Made by a program: the position numbers and the translations under genes. From Streptomyces sp. NBC_00691 (GTDB lineage Bacteria > Actinomycetota > Actinomycetes > Streptomycetales > Streptomycetaceae), in contig NZ_CP109007.1 in the NCBI RefSeq assembly GCF_036226665.1, positions 6,262,001 to 6,326,000 on the forward strand: DNA of 64,000 bases, read 5' to 3'. Positions 32,901 to 40,823 of this stretch are shown in pieces. Within the stretch, counting starts at the first letter, position 1. Each line of letters starts with the position of its first letter. The notes under the pieces were generated by a model that was not told the DNA's origin, did no database searches, and was given only the letters and a program-made list of their open reading frames with translations.

Positions 32901-32986
32901 TCTTCCCGGCCGAGGAACCCCCGGATCCGGCCCCGGTCCTCCTCTACCAGCACCGGACCGCCCTCACCCCGACCGCCAATCCCTAG
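29963..32986 (+). CDS. LAL-type LuxR-family regulator
   Basis: The start is GTG 29963 with GGGAGG upstream. The product is ~1,007 aa: an N-terminal AAA/STAND ATPase with Walker A ALVEGIIGTGKTSLLRWAEE, a long helical/TPR-like middle, and a C-terminal LuxR HTH (LTPTERQVSELAARGLSNRD, IARLLQVSLRNVESHLTHSY). LAL proteins are large pathway-specific activators. Two odd insertions stand out: a collagen-like Gly-Pro tract (GLPGLPGASGLPGPPGRSAP and on) at ~255-310 and a His/Gly-rich patch (HHSHHPRHGGHPG) at ~570. It is transcribed divergently from the condensation-like operon across motif A copy 3. Confidence 0.9.
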   Translation: MPKELFGRSEESKTIIEILDDARAGAGAVALVEGIIGTGKTSLLRWAEETARDRGMIVLSATASPAEQRFPLGVVHQLLGTLPETAHDWDRTFAAYGAPHGDGRTEPDYPLLAELCASVGRAARRTPILLTVDSVQHVDCPSLLWLGFLSRRLENLPVVLLATKRCGEPASDQHLLVEFMEGLRPDRHIHLSDLSPSAALDLATSLCGHGHGHEAVDALVAGTGGNPYLLTEQIRTGPTGRSAPLVAAGTGHIGGLPGLPGASGLPGPPGRSAPPGHHRFPTSPGYPRRPGASLADPGAARAGLAPGDPPDERLGLQAVKERILCMLRRIDPYGLEIARAASILCGPVDAALLADLCGVPTEDACRCISRLTESGLLCPHDMKFRHPLLAGLLYQDIPCAERAELHRLAARRMRHRGDPSEDVAAHLLRSHRMDEPWMAQLLMEVAQGVVEHDPAGARRLIEKAVLHGVPEGHEDRAEALRIQALSGLDLPAAARALTAHTSTVTAPAERFRHALRLSDLRLRLDDTAGALEILEEARRETAGTLDPAAAAHLREAMAQIRFHDGGTHGDAGHHSHHPRHGGHPGEEDRLLRVLLLRTATGDSAAAARRIADRLLSVPRAPYGSARWYQALLAQLWAGDVEEARRHIDTEVGLARADGSTTRIAEALAVRGLVHLHRGQLVPAEDDAREALGLLDRIRAGRFHVGPLARSVLIDVALERDDITAAGALLDEAPPMPGDRPVTWWRLHLLHSAGRALGRLGEARRGLVLLAHCEEELARRGIVNPAILPWRSTRAALQLARRNVTAARRAAQDETTLAHRWGAPFALGRALVAEAAASSGREALRLADRAVELLEPTPAPLLFAHALYAAGRAHRQSGTPRRSRELLHRANEVGISLGADGLVEAVQRELRDAGGRPDPRKDSTESLLTPTERQVSELAARGLSNRDIARLLQVSLRNVESHLTHSYRKLRISGRHELARFFPAEEPPDPAPVLLYQHRTALTPTANP

Positions 32987-33669
32987 GGCTCGATCAGGCC
33001 CACCCGGATCGCGTACCGGGTCAGCTCCAGGCGGTCCCGCATGCCGAGCTTCTGGAGGAGGTTGGCACGGTGGCGTTCCACCGTCTTCGGGCTGATGACG
33101 AGGAGGTCGCCGATCTCCTTGGAACTGTGGCCCTCCGCGACCAGCTTGAGGATCTCCTCCTCGCGCTCCGTCACGGCCTTGTCCGGCAGGGGCCTGCCCT
33201 GCTCGGCGCGGTCGAGGTACGTGCGGATCAGTGCCGTCTCCGCGCCCGGGTAGATGAACGGCTCGTCGCGGACCGCCGCCCGGCAGGCCTCCACCAGGTC
33301 GCGGTCCGCCACCGACTTCAGGACGTAGCCGCTCGCACCGGCCTTCAGGGCCTCGAAGAAGTACTGCTCGTTGTCGTACATCGTGAGGATCAGGATCCTC
33401 AGCTCCGGCTGGAGGCGGCTGAGTTCACGGGCCGCCTGGAGGCCGGTCATCCGCGGCATCGAGATGTCCAGGACGGCCAGGTCGACGGCCTCGGAGCGGG
33501 CCAGGGCCACGGCTTCCGCGCCGTCCGCCGCCTCCCCGACGACCGTCAGGTCCGGCTCCGCGTCCAGGATGAGGCGCACTCCTCCGCGGACCAGCGCGTG
33601 GTCGTCCGCGAGGAGGATCCGGGTGGGGGACGGGGTTTCCGGGGCGGTGGGGGGCATGGGGGCAGTCAT
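32983..33669 (-). CDS. NarL-family response regulator
   Basis: This 228-aa protein has a receiver domain with ILLADDHALVRGG, phosphoacceptor Asp in LAVLDISMPRM and Lys in GYVLKSVADRDL. The C-terminal LuxR-type HTH is TEREEEILKLVAEGHSSKEI with TVERHRANLLQKL. Its stop codon overlaps the convergent LAL stop. Its ATG overlaps the sensor-kinase stop, so the pair is translationally coupled. The target is unknown. It lies at the cluster border and may be a general chromosomal system. Confidence 0.93.
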   Translation of the reverse strand: MTAPMPPTAPETPSPTRILLADDHALVRGGVRLILDAEPDLTVVGEAADGAEAVALARSEAVDLAVLDISMPRMTGLQAARELSRLQPELRILILTMYDNEQYFFEALKAGASGYVLKSVADRDLVEACRAAVRDEPFIYPGAETALIRTYLDRAEQGRPLPDKAVTEREEEILKLVAEGHSSKEIGDLLVISPKTVERHRANLLQKLGMRDRLELTRYAIRVGLIEP

Positions 33670-34625
33670 GGCATCGCCTTACCGCTCGGTGTGCTCAAGT
33701 GGACTTCCGTACCGCCGCCTTCGCCTTCGCGGACCGTCAGCTCCGCGCCGATCAGCAGGGCCCGTTCCCGCATCCCGCTGAGACCCGCGCCGTCCGGCGC
33801 CCGGCCGATCCCCCGGCCGTCGTCCTTGACCAGGAGGCCGACCCCGCCGTGGGGCCGCCGGCGCAGCCGCAGATCCACCCGGGTCGCGCCCGCGTGGCGG
33901 GCCGTGTTGGTGAGGCCCTCCTGCGCCACGCGGTAGAGGACAAGCTCCGTCTCGTGGTCGAGCTTCGGGAGACCGGACTCGATGTGGGCCCGTACCGTCA
34001 GGCCCGGCGTCGAGAACTCCGAGGCCAGCGACCGGAGCGCGCTGTGCAGCCCCAGCTCCTCCAGCACCCCGGGGCGGAGCCGGCGCGCGATGCGGCGGAT
34101 CTCGTCCAGGCTCGTCCGGGTCGTCTCCTGCGCCTGGTGGAGTTCGGTCCGCAGCTCCTCCGGAGCGTGGTTCGCGGCGTGTTTCAACTGGAGCAGCACC
34201 GCCGTGAGGGTCTGCCCCACCTCGTCGTGCAGCTCCTGCGCGATCCGCCGCCGCTCCTCCTCCTGCGCGGACAGGACCCGGGCGGTGCTGGCGGCCCGCT
34301 CGGCCTCCAGCCGGTCGAGCATCGTGTTGTACGTACGCGTCAGGTCGGCGAGCTCGCCGCGCCCCGTCACCACCGCCCGCCGCCCCGGCCTCAGCAGGTC
34401 CGCCGTCCGCATCGCCCGGGTGAGGCGCTGGAGCGGCGCCAGACCGAGCCGCAGCAGGAACGCGTTCGCGAGGAGCAGTACGGCGAGGCCCGCCACGAGC
34501 ACGACCGCCTCCCCCAGGAGGACGGGCGTGGAGACGGTGACCGGGCCCAGCAGCAGCAGGACGGCGACCACCAGCACCGAGGCGTCGAGAAGGAAGATGC
34601 GCCAGTACAGCGACACTTGTGCCAC
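33666..34625 (-). CDS. Sensor histidine kinase (HisKA_3)
   Basis: The likely start is GTG 34625 with GGGAGA upstream. The product is 319 aa with two N-terminal membrane helices (IFLLDASVLVVAVLLLLG and VLLGEAVVLVAGLAVLLLAN), a HAMP segment, the phospho-His in RRRIAQELHDEVGQTLTAV and a HATPase_c domain with DDGRGIGRAPDGAGLSGM. The sensor part is short and has almost no extracytoplasmic loop, so it probably senses within the membrane or through a partner. It is coupled to the downstream response regulator. Confidence 0.92.
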   Translation of the reverse strand: MAQVSLYWRIFLLDASVLVVAVLLLLGPVTVSTPVLLGEAVVLVAGLAVLLLANAFLLRLGLAPLQRLTRAMRTADLLRPGRRAVVTGRGELADLTRTYNTMLDRLEAERAASTARVLSAQEEERRRIAQELHDEVGQTLTAVLLQLKHAANHAPEELRTELHQAQETTRTSLDEIRRIARRLRPGVLEELGLHSALRSLASEFSTPGLTVRAHIESGLPKLDHETELVLYRVAQEGLTNTARHAGATRVDLRLRRRPHGGVGLLVKDDGRGIGRAPDGAGLSGMRERALLIGAELTVREGEGGGTEVHLSTPSGKAMP

Positions 34626-34814
34626 TCTCTCCCTTTGCCCACTCCGGGCCTCTGACCTGCGACGGGATCCATGTCCCCGCCTCATCCTGATCAGTTTCCG
34701 GTGGCTTGTCCATCCGTGCCGACACCCATGTTCCGGGGCTCCCGCCGAGTGGCACCATGGCCCCCGACCAACGATCCGATCACCCTTTGACATGACAACA
34801 GAAGGGACGGGCCC

Positions 34815-35300
34815 TTGCCTGCTCCGCGGATGAGAACGACACCCCTGCCCGGCATAGGCGTCCAGTACGACCTCACCACCCGGGAGCACCGCCAGCTGTC
34901 GGTCATCGCGCACCGCGACGGAACCCGGACCGTGAACGTCTACCGGGGCGACGACCCCGACGCGTGCGCGCAGTCGCTCCACCTCACCGAGGCCGAGACC
35001 GCCTCGCTGATCGACGCCCTGCTCCCCGCACACCACAGCCCCAACGTCCTGCACACCACCGACCTGGGGCTGGTCGCCGAACGCATCGAGCTGTCCGCCC
35101 ACTCGTACTGGAACGGGCGACTGCTCGGCGAGACGCGGATGCGCACCGACGCCGGGGCCTCCATCGTCGCCGTACTGCGCCGCTCGGGGGCCGTACCGTC
35201 CCCGACGCCCGCCTTCCGGTTCGCCGGCGGCGACACCCTCATCGTCATCGGCACCCGCGAGGGCGTCGACGCGGCCGCCGCGATCCTCGGCCGGGAGTGA
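34815..35300 (+). CDS. KhtT-like regulatory subunit (TrkA-C domain)
   Basis: This ~161-aa protein starts at TTG 34815 (GAAGGGACGG upstream); ATG 34830 is an alternative. The C-terminal half is a TrkA-C/RCK_C domain (ETRMRTDAGASIVAVLRRSG, FAGGDTLIVIGTREGVDAAA). It is followed 7 bp later by a CPA2 antiporter. The pair matches the KhtT/KhtU arrangement, in which the small subunit gates K+ efflux in response to a bound nucleotide or ion. Confidence 0.88.
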   Translation: MPAPRMRTTPLPGIGVQYDLTTREHRQLSVIAHRDGTRTVNVYRGDDPDACAQSLHLTEAETASLIDALLPAHHSPNVLHTTDLGLVAERIELSAHSYWNGRLLGETRMRTDAGASIVAVLRRSGAVPSPTPAFRFAGGDTLIVIGTREGVDAAAAILGRE

Positions 35301-35307
35301 GGGCGGC

Positions 35308-36567
35308 GTGCATTCCGCGGTCTTCCTGATCGAATTCGGCGCCATCATCCTCGGTCTCGGCCTGCTCGGGCGGCTCGCCGGCCGCTTCAGCTTCTCCCCG
35401 ATACCCCTCTACCTCCTCGCCGGCCTCGCCTTCGGCAAGGGCGGCCTGCTGCCGCTCGGCACCAGCGAGGAGTTCGTCGCCATCGGCGCCGAGATCGGGG
35501 TGATCCTTCTGCTCCTGATGCTCGGCCTGGAGTACACGGCGAGCGACCTGGTCTCCAACCTCAAGACGCAGTACCCGGCCGGCCTCGTCGACTTCGCGCT
35601 CAACGCACTGCCCGGCGCCGCCGCCGCGCTGCTCCTCGGCTGGGGGCCGGTCGCGGCCGTCGTCCTGGCGGGCGTCACCTGGATCTCGTCGTCCGGAGTC
35701 ATCGCCAAGGTCCTCGGCGACCTCGGGCGTCTCGGCAACCGCGAGACACCCGTCATCCTCAGCATCCTGGTCCTCGAGGACCTCGCGATGGCCGTCTACC
35801 TCCCCATCATCACGGCCCTGCTCGCCGGGGTCGGGCTCGCGGCCGGCAGCGCCACCCTCGCCATCGCCCTGGGCGTGGCCGGCGCCGTCCTGTTCGTCGC
35901 CGTCCGCTACGGGCGGCTGATCTCACGGTTCGTCTCCAGCGACGATCCGGAGAAGCTGCTCCTCGTCGTCCTCGGCCTGACGCTGCTCGTGGCCGGAGTC
36001 GCCCAGCAGCTGCAGGTCTCCGCGGCCGTCGGCGCGTTCCTCGTGGGCATCGCCCTCTCCGGGGAGGTCGCCGACGGAGCCCACGCCCTGCTGAGCCCCC
36101 TGCGCGACCTCTTCGCGGCGGTGTTCTTCGTCTTCTTCGGACTGCACACCGACCCCGCCAGCATCCCGCCGGTGATCCTTCCGGCGTTCGCCCTGGCCGT
36201 CGTCACCGCGCTCACCAAGATCGCGACCGGGTACTGGGCCGCGCGCCGCGCGGGCATCGGGGTCAAGGGGCGCTGGCGGGCGGGCGGCACGCTGGTGGCG
36301 CGCGGCGAGTTCTCCATCGTCATCGCGGGACTCGCCGTCACCGCCGGGGTGCAGCCCCAGCTGGGGCCCTTCGCCACGGCGTACGTGCTCGTCCTGGTGG
36401 TGATCGGGCCGCTGACGGCCCGCTACACGGAGCCGGTCGCCGCGTACCTCCTCGGACGCCGACGGCCGAAGCCGTCGGCCTCGGAGGGCAGGACCGTAAG
36501 GGAGCCGGGGACGGGACCCGAGCCCGTGCGCGTACCCGAGTCCGGGTCCGCCTCCGACCGCGTGTGA
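35308..36567 (+). CDS. CPA2 cation:proton antiporter (KhtU/KefB-like)
   Basis: This 419-aa membrane protein has about 12 hydrophobic segments, e.g. FLIEFGAIILGLGLLGRLAG and ILVLEDLAMAVYLPIITALL, the latter containing the buried acidic residues typical of Na+/K+:H+ exchangers (VLEDLA). It starts at GTG 35308 and ends in a hydrophilic ~45-residue tail. It works with the preceding TrkA-C subunit in potassium and pH homeostasis. Confidence 0.9.
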   Translation: MHSAVFLIEFGAIILGLGLLGRLAGRFSFSPIPLYLLAGLAFGKGGLLPLGTSEEFVAIGAEIGVILLLLMLGLEYTASDLVSNLKTQYPAGLVDFALNALPGAAAALLLGWGPVAAVVLAGVTWISSSGVIAKVLGDLGRLGNRETPVILSILVLEDLAMAVYLPIITALLAGVGLAAGSATLAIALGVAGAVLFVAVRYGRLISRFVSSDDPEKLLLVVLGLTLLVAGVAQQLQVSAAVGAFLVGIALSGEVADGAHALLSPLRDLFAAVFFVFFGLHTDPASIPPVILPAFALAVVTALTKIATGYWAARRAGIGVKGRWRAGGTLVARGEFSIVIAGLAVTAGVQPQLGPFATAYVLVLVVIGPLTARYTEPVAAYLLGRRRPKPSASEGRTVREPGTGPEPVRVPESGSASDRV

Positions 36568-36664
36568 GCCTGGACCGGACATGGCTGCCGGCGCCCGTCG
36601 ATTCTCCTGAGCGGCCAGACCGTTCAGTACGATGGGCTGCTGTTCTTCGGTGGAGGAGGGTGTC

Positions 36665-37069
36665 GTGTCGGACCGGAGCGAGGGCGGAGCGGAACCCTCC
36701 GCGCGCAGGCGCGGGCAGGGCGAACTGGAGTCCCAGGTGCTCGCCGTGCTGCGGGAGGCGTCCGAGCCCGTGCCCGTGGCGTGGGTGCGGGAACGCCTCG
36801 GCGGCGGTCTCGCGTACACCACCGTCATCACCATCCTCACCCGCCTCCGGGCGAAGGGCGCCGTCGAGCGCGAGCGCGCCGGCCGTTCCTTCCGGTGGAC
36901 GGCGGTCGCCGACGAGGCCGGGCTCGCCGCGCTGCGGATGCGGAAGGTGCTCGACGCGGAGGCGGACCGCCAGGCGGTCCTCGCCAGTTTCGTCACCGGC
37001 CTCTCGTCGAACGAAGAGCGACTCCTTCGTGAACTGCTCGCCAAGGCCGCCGAGGAGGAGGAAGGCTAG
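36665..37069 (+). CDS. BlaI/MecI-type transcriptional repressor
   Basis: The GTG at 36665 has GGAGGAGGG upstream. The 134-aa product is a penicillinase-repressor winged helix: LESQVLAVLREASEPVPVAW, LAYTTVITILTRLRAKGAVE, RAGRSFRWTAVADEAG and a C-terminal dimerisation helix. It is followed 5 bp later by an M56 metalloprotease-like membrane protein, the standard BlaI/BlaR-like pairing in actinobacteria. No beta-lactamase gene is adjacent. Confidence 0.92.
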   Translation: MSDRSEGGAEPSARRRGQGELESQVLAVLREASEPVPVAWVRERLGGGLAYTTVITILTRLRAKGAVERERAGRSFRWTAVADEAGLAALRMRKVLDAEADRQAVLASFVTGLSSNEERLLRELLAKAAEEEEG

Positions 37070-37074
37070 CCGCC

Positions 37075-38064
37075 ATGGGAGTCTTCGTCTTCCTTCCCCT
37101 GGTCCTTCCGCTCACCGCCTGGCCGGTCGCCCGCCTCGCCGAGCAGCGGCTCCACCCCCGTACCGCGACGCGGCTGCTGGCCGCCGTCGCCGGTGTCTCC
37201 GCCGTGTGCAGCACCCTCTGTCTGGGGCTGCTGATGATCGTGGGCACCGCGCAGCTCCCCGGCAATCCGCTCCCCGACAGCTGGTCGGATCCCGATGTGC
37301 GTGCGGCCCTCCCGTACGACGAGATCGCCGGCCGGGCGGCCATCCCGGCGCTGCTGGCCGTCCTGCTCTCGTGCGGGGCGGCGGCCTGGCGTCAGCTGCG
37401 GGTACGCCGCCGGGTCGTGGCGGCGCTCGGCGGGCTGCCGCCGACGCCCGTCGCGGTGCTGCCGGACCGCACGCCGTACGCGTACGCCGTGCCCGGCGGC
37501 CGGGTGCGGGGCGGGGCGCGGGGCCCCGGAAGGAGGGCGCAGCCGCACGGCCACGGGCGGGTCGTGGTCAGCACCGGGATGCTCGCGGGCCTCGCCCCCG
37601 CCGAAAGGCGTGCGCTCTTCGCCCACGAGCGGGCCCATCTGGCAGCGCGTCACCACCGGCACCTCCTGACGGTCCATCTCGCGGCGCGCGCCAACCCGTT
37701 CCTGCGGCCGCTGCGGACCGCCGTCTCCTACACCGCCGAACGCTGGGCCGACGAGGAGGCGGCCGCCGAGGTCGGCAGCCGCCGCTCCGTCGCCCGCGCG
37801 ATCGGCAAGGCGGCCCTGCTCGCTCCACGCGCCCCGGCCGCCACCCTCCCCGCACTGACGGGCGGGGACGCCGGTCCGGTGCCCCGTCGGGTCGCGGCTC
37901 TCATGCGCCCGGCTCCGGCGGCCCGTGCCTGGCCGCCGGCCGGCACGGCCGTGGGCCTCGCCGCCTGGTGCGCCGCCTTCGGTGTGACCGTGTCGGCCCT
38001 GTCCTCGGCGAACTCGGCGGTCATGCTCTTCCTGGTGCTGCGCGGGGCCGCCTCACCGATGTAG
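37075..38064 (+). CDS. M56-family (BlaR1-like) membrane metalloprotease
   Basis: This 329-aa protein has N-terminal membrane helices (VFVFLPLVLPLTAWPVARLA, LLAAVAGVSAVCSTLCLGLL), a zinc-protease motif HERAH (LFAHERAHLAARHHRH) with a later ERWADEEAAAE segment supplying the third ligand, and a C-terminal helix. It lacks the penicillin-binding sensor domain of true BlaR1. It probably cleaves or antagonises the preceding BlaI-type repressor. Confidence 0.9.
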   Translation: MGVFVFLPLVLPLTAWPVARLAEQRLHPRTATRLLAAVAGVSAVCSTLCLGLLMIVGTAQLPGNPLPDSWSDPDVRAALPYDEIAGRAAIPALLAVLLSCGAAAWRQLRVRRRVVAALGGLPPTPVAVLPDRTPYAYAVPGGRVRGGARGPGRRAQPHGHGRVVVSTGMLAGLAPAERRALFAHERAHLAARHHRHLLTVHLAARANPFLRPLRTAVSYTAERWADEEAAAEVGSRRSVARAIGKAALLAPRAPAATLPALTGGDAGPVPRRVAALMRPAPAARAWPPAGTAVGLAAWCAAFGVTVSALSSANSAVMLFLVLRGAASPM

Positions 38065-38130
38065 CCGCCGACCGGGTCGTCCCTTCCGGAGCCCGCCGGT
38101 CGGGCGAGACCCGGAGGGGAACGGCAGGCC

Positions 38131-38586
38131 CTAGAGGTCGAACTCGTGCGGCGGCAGGTCCAGGGTGAAGCAGGCCTCGCGGACCACGGCCTGCTCCGTC
38201 TTGTCGAAGTCGCCGTCGGCGCCGCCGATGACGATGCCGATCTGGATGACGGCGCGCGCCTCGGCCGGCTTCTTCTTCGCCTTGGCGATCTCCTGGAGCA
38301 CGCTCACCTTGCCGAAGTCGAAGTCGGCCGTCAGCTTGTCCAGGTTGTCGTCGAAACGGCGCTGGAGGTCGAGCGCGTCGAAGTTCTGCAGGACCTCGTT
38401 GGTCGAGATGAGCTGGGCGACCCGGCGGCGCTCGGCGGGGTCGATCGTCCCGTCGGCGGCGGCGACCAGCGCGCACATGGCCATGCTCGCGTCCCGGAAC
38501 GCGCCGCTCTTCAGGTCGTTCTTCCTCGCCACCAGCTGGGTCTGCATCGTCGATGCGGATTCCTTGATGCGGTCCCACAGGGCCAT
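38131..38586 (-). CDS. TerB-family tellurite-resistance-like protein
   Basis: This 151-aa protein has the all-helical TerB fold with repeated acidic metal-binding loops, MCALVAAADGTIDPAERRRV and GIVIGGADGDFDKTEQAVV. The start is ATG 38586 with GGAG 6 nt upstream. TerB proteins are cytoplasmic and linked to stress and metal responses. There are no other ter genes nearby, and the gene is monocistronic. Confidence 0.9.
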   Translation of the reverse strand: MALWDRIKESASTMQTQLVARKNDLKSGAFRDASMAMCALVAAADGTIDPAERRRVAQLISTNEVLQNFDALDLQRRFDDNLDKLTADFDFGKVSVLQEIAKAKKKPAEARAVIQIGIVIGGADGDFDKTEQAVVREACFTLDLPPHEFDL

Positions 38587-38659
38587 GAGCACTCCAGACG
38601 TCGATTACTTCTACGGTCTTGTAGAACGTAGCAGTGGGGCGCGGAGTTCCCGGGGACCG

Positions 38660-39907
38660 TCACACGCCGAGGAGCTGGAGGGAGGCCCACAGCGCGACCG
38701 TCGAGGCGACGAGGGTGGCCGGGACCGTCAGGAGTCCGAGGCGGGTGAACTCTCCGAGGGCGACGGGGTGGTCGTGCTCGTGGGCGATGCGGCGCCAGAG
38801 GAGGGTGGCGAGGGAGCCGGCGTACGTGAGGTTCGGGCCGATGTTCACCCCCAGCAGCACGGCGAGCACCGCGCCGGGTCCCGAGGCCGCCGCGAGCGGG
38901 ACCAGGGCCAGGGTCGCCGGGAGGTTGTTGATGAGGTTGGCCAGGATCGCGGCCACGGCGGCGAAGCCCAGCAGGGCCGGGAGCGTGGTGCCGTCGGGCA
39001 GGACATGGGCCAGGGCGGTGCCGAGCCCGTTCTCGACGACGGCCCGGACGACGATCCCCAGCGCCAGCACGAACGCGAGGAACGGCAGCGCCGCCGAGCC
39101 CACGAGCGCGCGCGGGGTGGTGCCGCGGCGGATCAGGGCCCGTACGGCGAGCACGCCGGCGCCCGCCGCGGCCGCCCACGCCGGGTCCACACCGGTCGCC
39201 GAGGCGAGGGCGAAGCCGCCCAGGGTCCCGGCCACGGTGAGCAGGGCGAACAGTGGGACGGCCACGGGCGCCGGGGGGGTCGTGGGGGAGGCCGGGGCGG
39301 CCAGGTCGCGCGCGAAGAAGCGCCGGAAGACGCCGTACTCGACGGCGATCGCGACGAGCCACGGGAGCAGCATCAGGAGCGCGAACCGGGTGAAGCCGAG
39401 CCCGGTGGCCGTGAACGCCAGCAGGTTCGTGAGGTTCGAGACCGGCAGGAGCAGCGAGGCCGTGTTGGACAGATGGGCGCTCGCGTAGGCGTGGGGCCCG
39501 GGCCGGGCCCCCATCCGCGTGGCCGTCGCGAACACCACCGGGGTGAGCAGGACGACCGTCGCGTCCAGGCTCAGGACCGCGGTGATCAGCGAGGCGAGGG
39601 CGAAGACGGCGCCGAGCAGCCGCTGCGGGCGCCGGCGGGACCAGCGGGCCATCCAGGAGCCGCAGGCGTGGAAGAGTCCTTCGTCGTCGCAGAGCTTCGC
39701 GAGGACGAGGACGGCCGCCAGGAAGCCGATCACCGGTCCCAGCCGCTCCGCCTCCTCGCGTACGGCTTCGGGCGTGAGCGCGCCCACGGCGAGCACGGCC
39801 CCGGCGGCGGGCACGGCGAACACCGCCTCGGGCAGGCGGAACGGACGGACGACGGCGCAGATCAGCACCACTGCCAGGGCGAGCACGGAAACGGACGGAG
39901 CGAGCAT
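38660..39907 (-). CDS. ArsB/NhaD-superfamily permease
   Basis: This 415-aa membrane protein has ~11 hydrophobic segments and ArsB-family features: LSLDATVVLLTPVVFATATR, SNTASLLLPVSNLTNLLAF and NLINNLPATLALVPLAAASG. It is probably an anion or arsenite/sodium-type transporter. There is no arsR, arsC or arsA gene nearby, so the substrate is open. The start ATG 39907 is preferred because the upstream frame lacks coding character. Confidence 0.85.
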   Translation of the reverse strand: MLAPSVSVLALAVVLICAVVRPFRLPEAVFAVPAAGAVLAVGALTPEAVREEAERLGPVIGFLAAVLVLAKLCDDEGLFHACGSWMARWSRRRPQRLLGAVFALASLITAVLSLDATVVLLTPVVFATATRMGARPGPHAYASAHLSNTASLLLPVSNLTNLLAFTATGLGFTRFALLMLLPWLVAIAVEYGVFRRFFARDLAAPASPTTPPAPVAVPLFALLTVAGTLGGFALASATGVDPAWAAAAGAGVLAVRALIRRGTTPRALVGSAALPFLAFVLALGIVVRAVVENGLGTALAHVLPDGTTLPALLGFAAVAAILANLINNLPATLALVPLAAASGPGAVLAVLLGVNIGPNLTYAGSLATLLWRRIAHEHDHPVALGEFTRLGLLTVPATLVASTVALWASLQLLGV

Positions 39908-40055
39908 GCGTTCGATGATGCGGGTCGGCCCCAGAGGCTTCTCAGGGGGGTGCCCGGTGGATCCCCCCCCACGACCTCGTCTGGTACGAGAGGCGGCCTC
40001 GCGGCGGAGGCTTCCGGAATCCCGAGACTCTCGCGTCACGGCAGGAGAAACGTGA

Positions 40056-40067
40056 CATTGTACGATG
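40056..40067. promoter_or_regulatory. Possible GntR operator
   Basis: CATTGTACGATG is a near-perfect palindrome (one mismatch) ~30 bp before the GntR start, within the likely promoter. FCD-type GntR proteins often bind short palindromes of this kind to autoregulate. Confidence 0.4.
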
Positions 40068-40096
40068 CTCGCCCGTGACTTCTCGGAGGACGCACG

Positions 40097-40786
40097 ATGG
40101 GTGACCTGAAACAGTACGGCCTCGTCAGGGCCCAGGAACGGCTCCGCGACCAGGTCGGGCACGCCCTCCGCGCGGCCCTGATCGCCGGCGAGCTGCGCCC
40201 CGGCCAGGTCTACTCGGCCCCCGGACTCGCGAGCGACCTCGGCGTCTCCGCGACCCCGGTCCGCGAGGCCATGCTCGACCTGGCCCGGGAGGGCCTCGTC
40301 GAACCCGTACGCAACAAGGGATTCCGTATCACCGAGGTCAGCGAGCGGGACCTCGACCAGTACACCGAACTGCGCACCCTCATCGAGGTGCCCACCATCG
40401 GCCACATCACGAGGAAGGCCGACCGGGAGGGGCTGGAAGCACTGCGTCCGATCGCCGAGGAGATCGTCTCGCGCGCCCGGGAGCACGACCTCGTCGGCTA
40501 TCTGGAGGCGGACCGCCGCTTCCACCTCGCGCTGCTCGCGCTCTCGGGCAACGACCGGCTGGTGGAGACCGTGGGGGAGCTGCGCAAGCGTTCCCGGCTC
40601 TACGGGCTGACCGGTCTGGACGAGGCAGGCAAGCTCGTCTCCTCCGCCGAGGAGCACATCGAACTCCTCGACCTGATGATCGCAGGCGACGCGCGGGGCG
40701 CCGAGGCGTGCATGCGGCGTCACCTCGGGCACGTACGGTCGCTGTGGGCCGAGGCCCGCGACGAACCGGTGGGGCGGCGGGGGTAG
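40097..40786 (+). CDS. GntR-family (FCD) transcriptional regulator
   Basis: This 229-aa protein has the N-terminal wHTH ALRAALIAGELRPGQVYSAP, SDLGVSATPVREAMLDLARE and GLVEPVRNKGFRITEV, and a C-terminal FCD helical ligand domain with the metal-binding pattern DRRFHLALLALSGNDRLVE and EEHIELLDLMIAGDARGAEA. It has GGAGGA upstream of the ATG. Ligands of the family are usually small carboxylates. It is divergent from the ArsB-like permease, a possible target. Confidence 0.92.
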   Translation: MGDLKQYGLVRAQERLRDQVGHALRAALIAGELRPGQVYSAPGLASDLGVSATPVREAMLDLAREGLVEPVRNKGFRITEVSERDLDQYTELRTLIEVPTIGHITRKADREGLEALRPIAEEIVSRAREHDLVGYLEADRRFHLALLALSGNDRLVETVGELRKRSRLYGLTGLDEAGKLVSSAEEHIELLDLMIAGDARGAEACMRRHLGHVRSLWAEARDEPVGRRG

Positions 40787-40823
40787 GGCCGGCGATGCCG
40801 TGGCGGCGGCGGGATCCAGCGGA

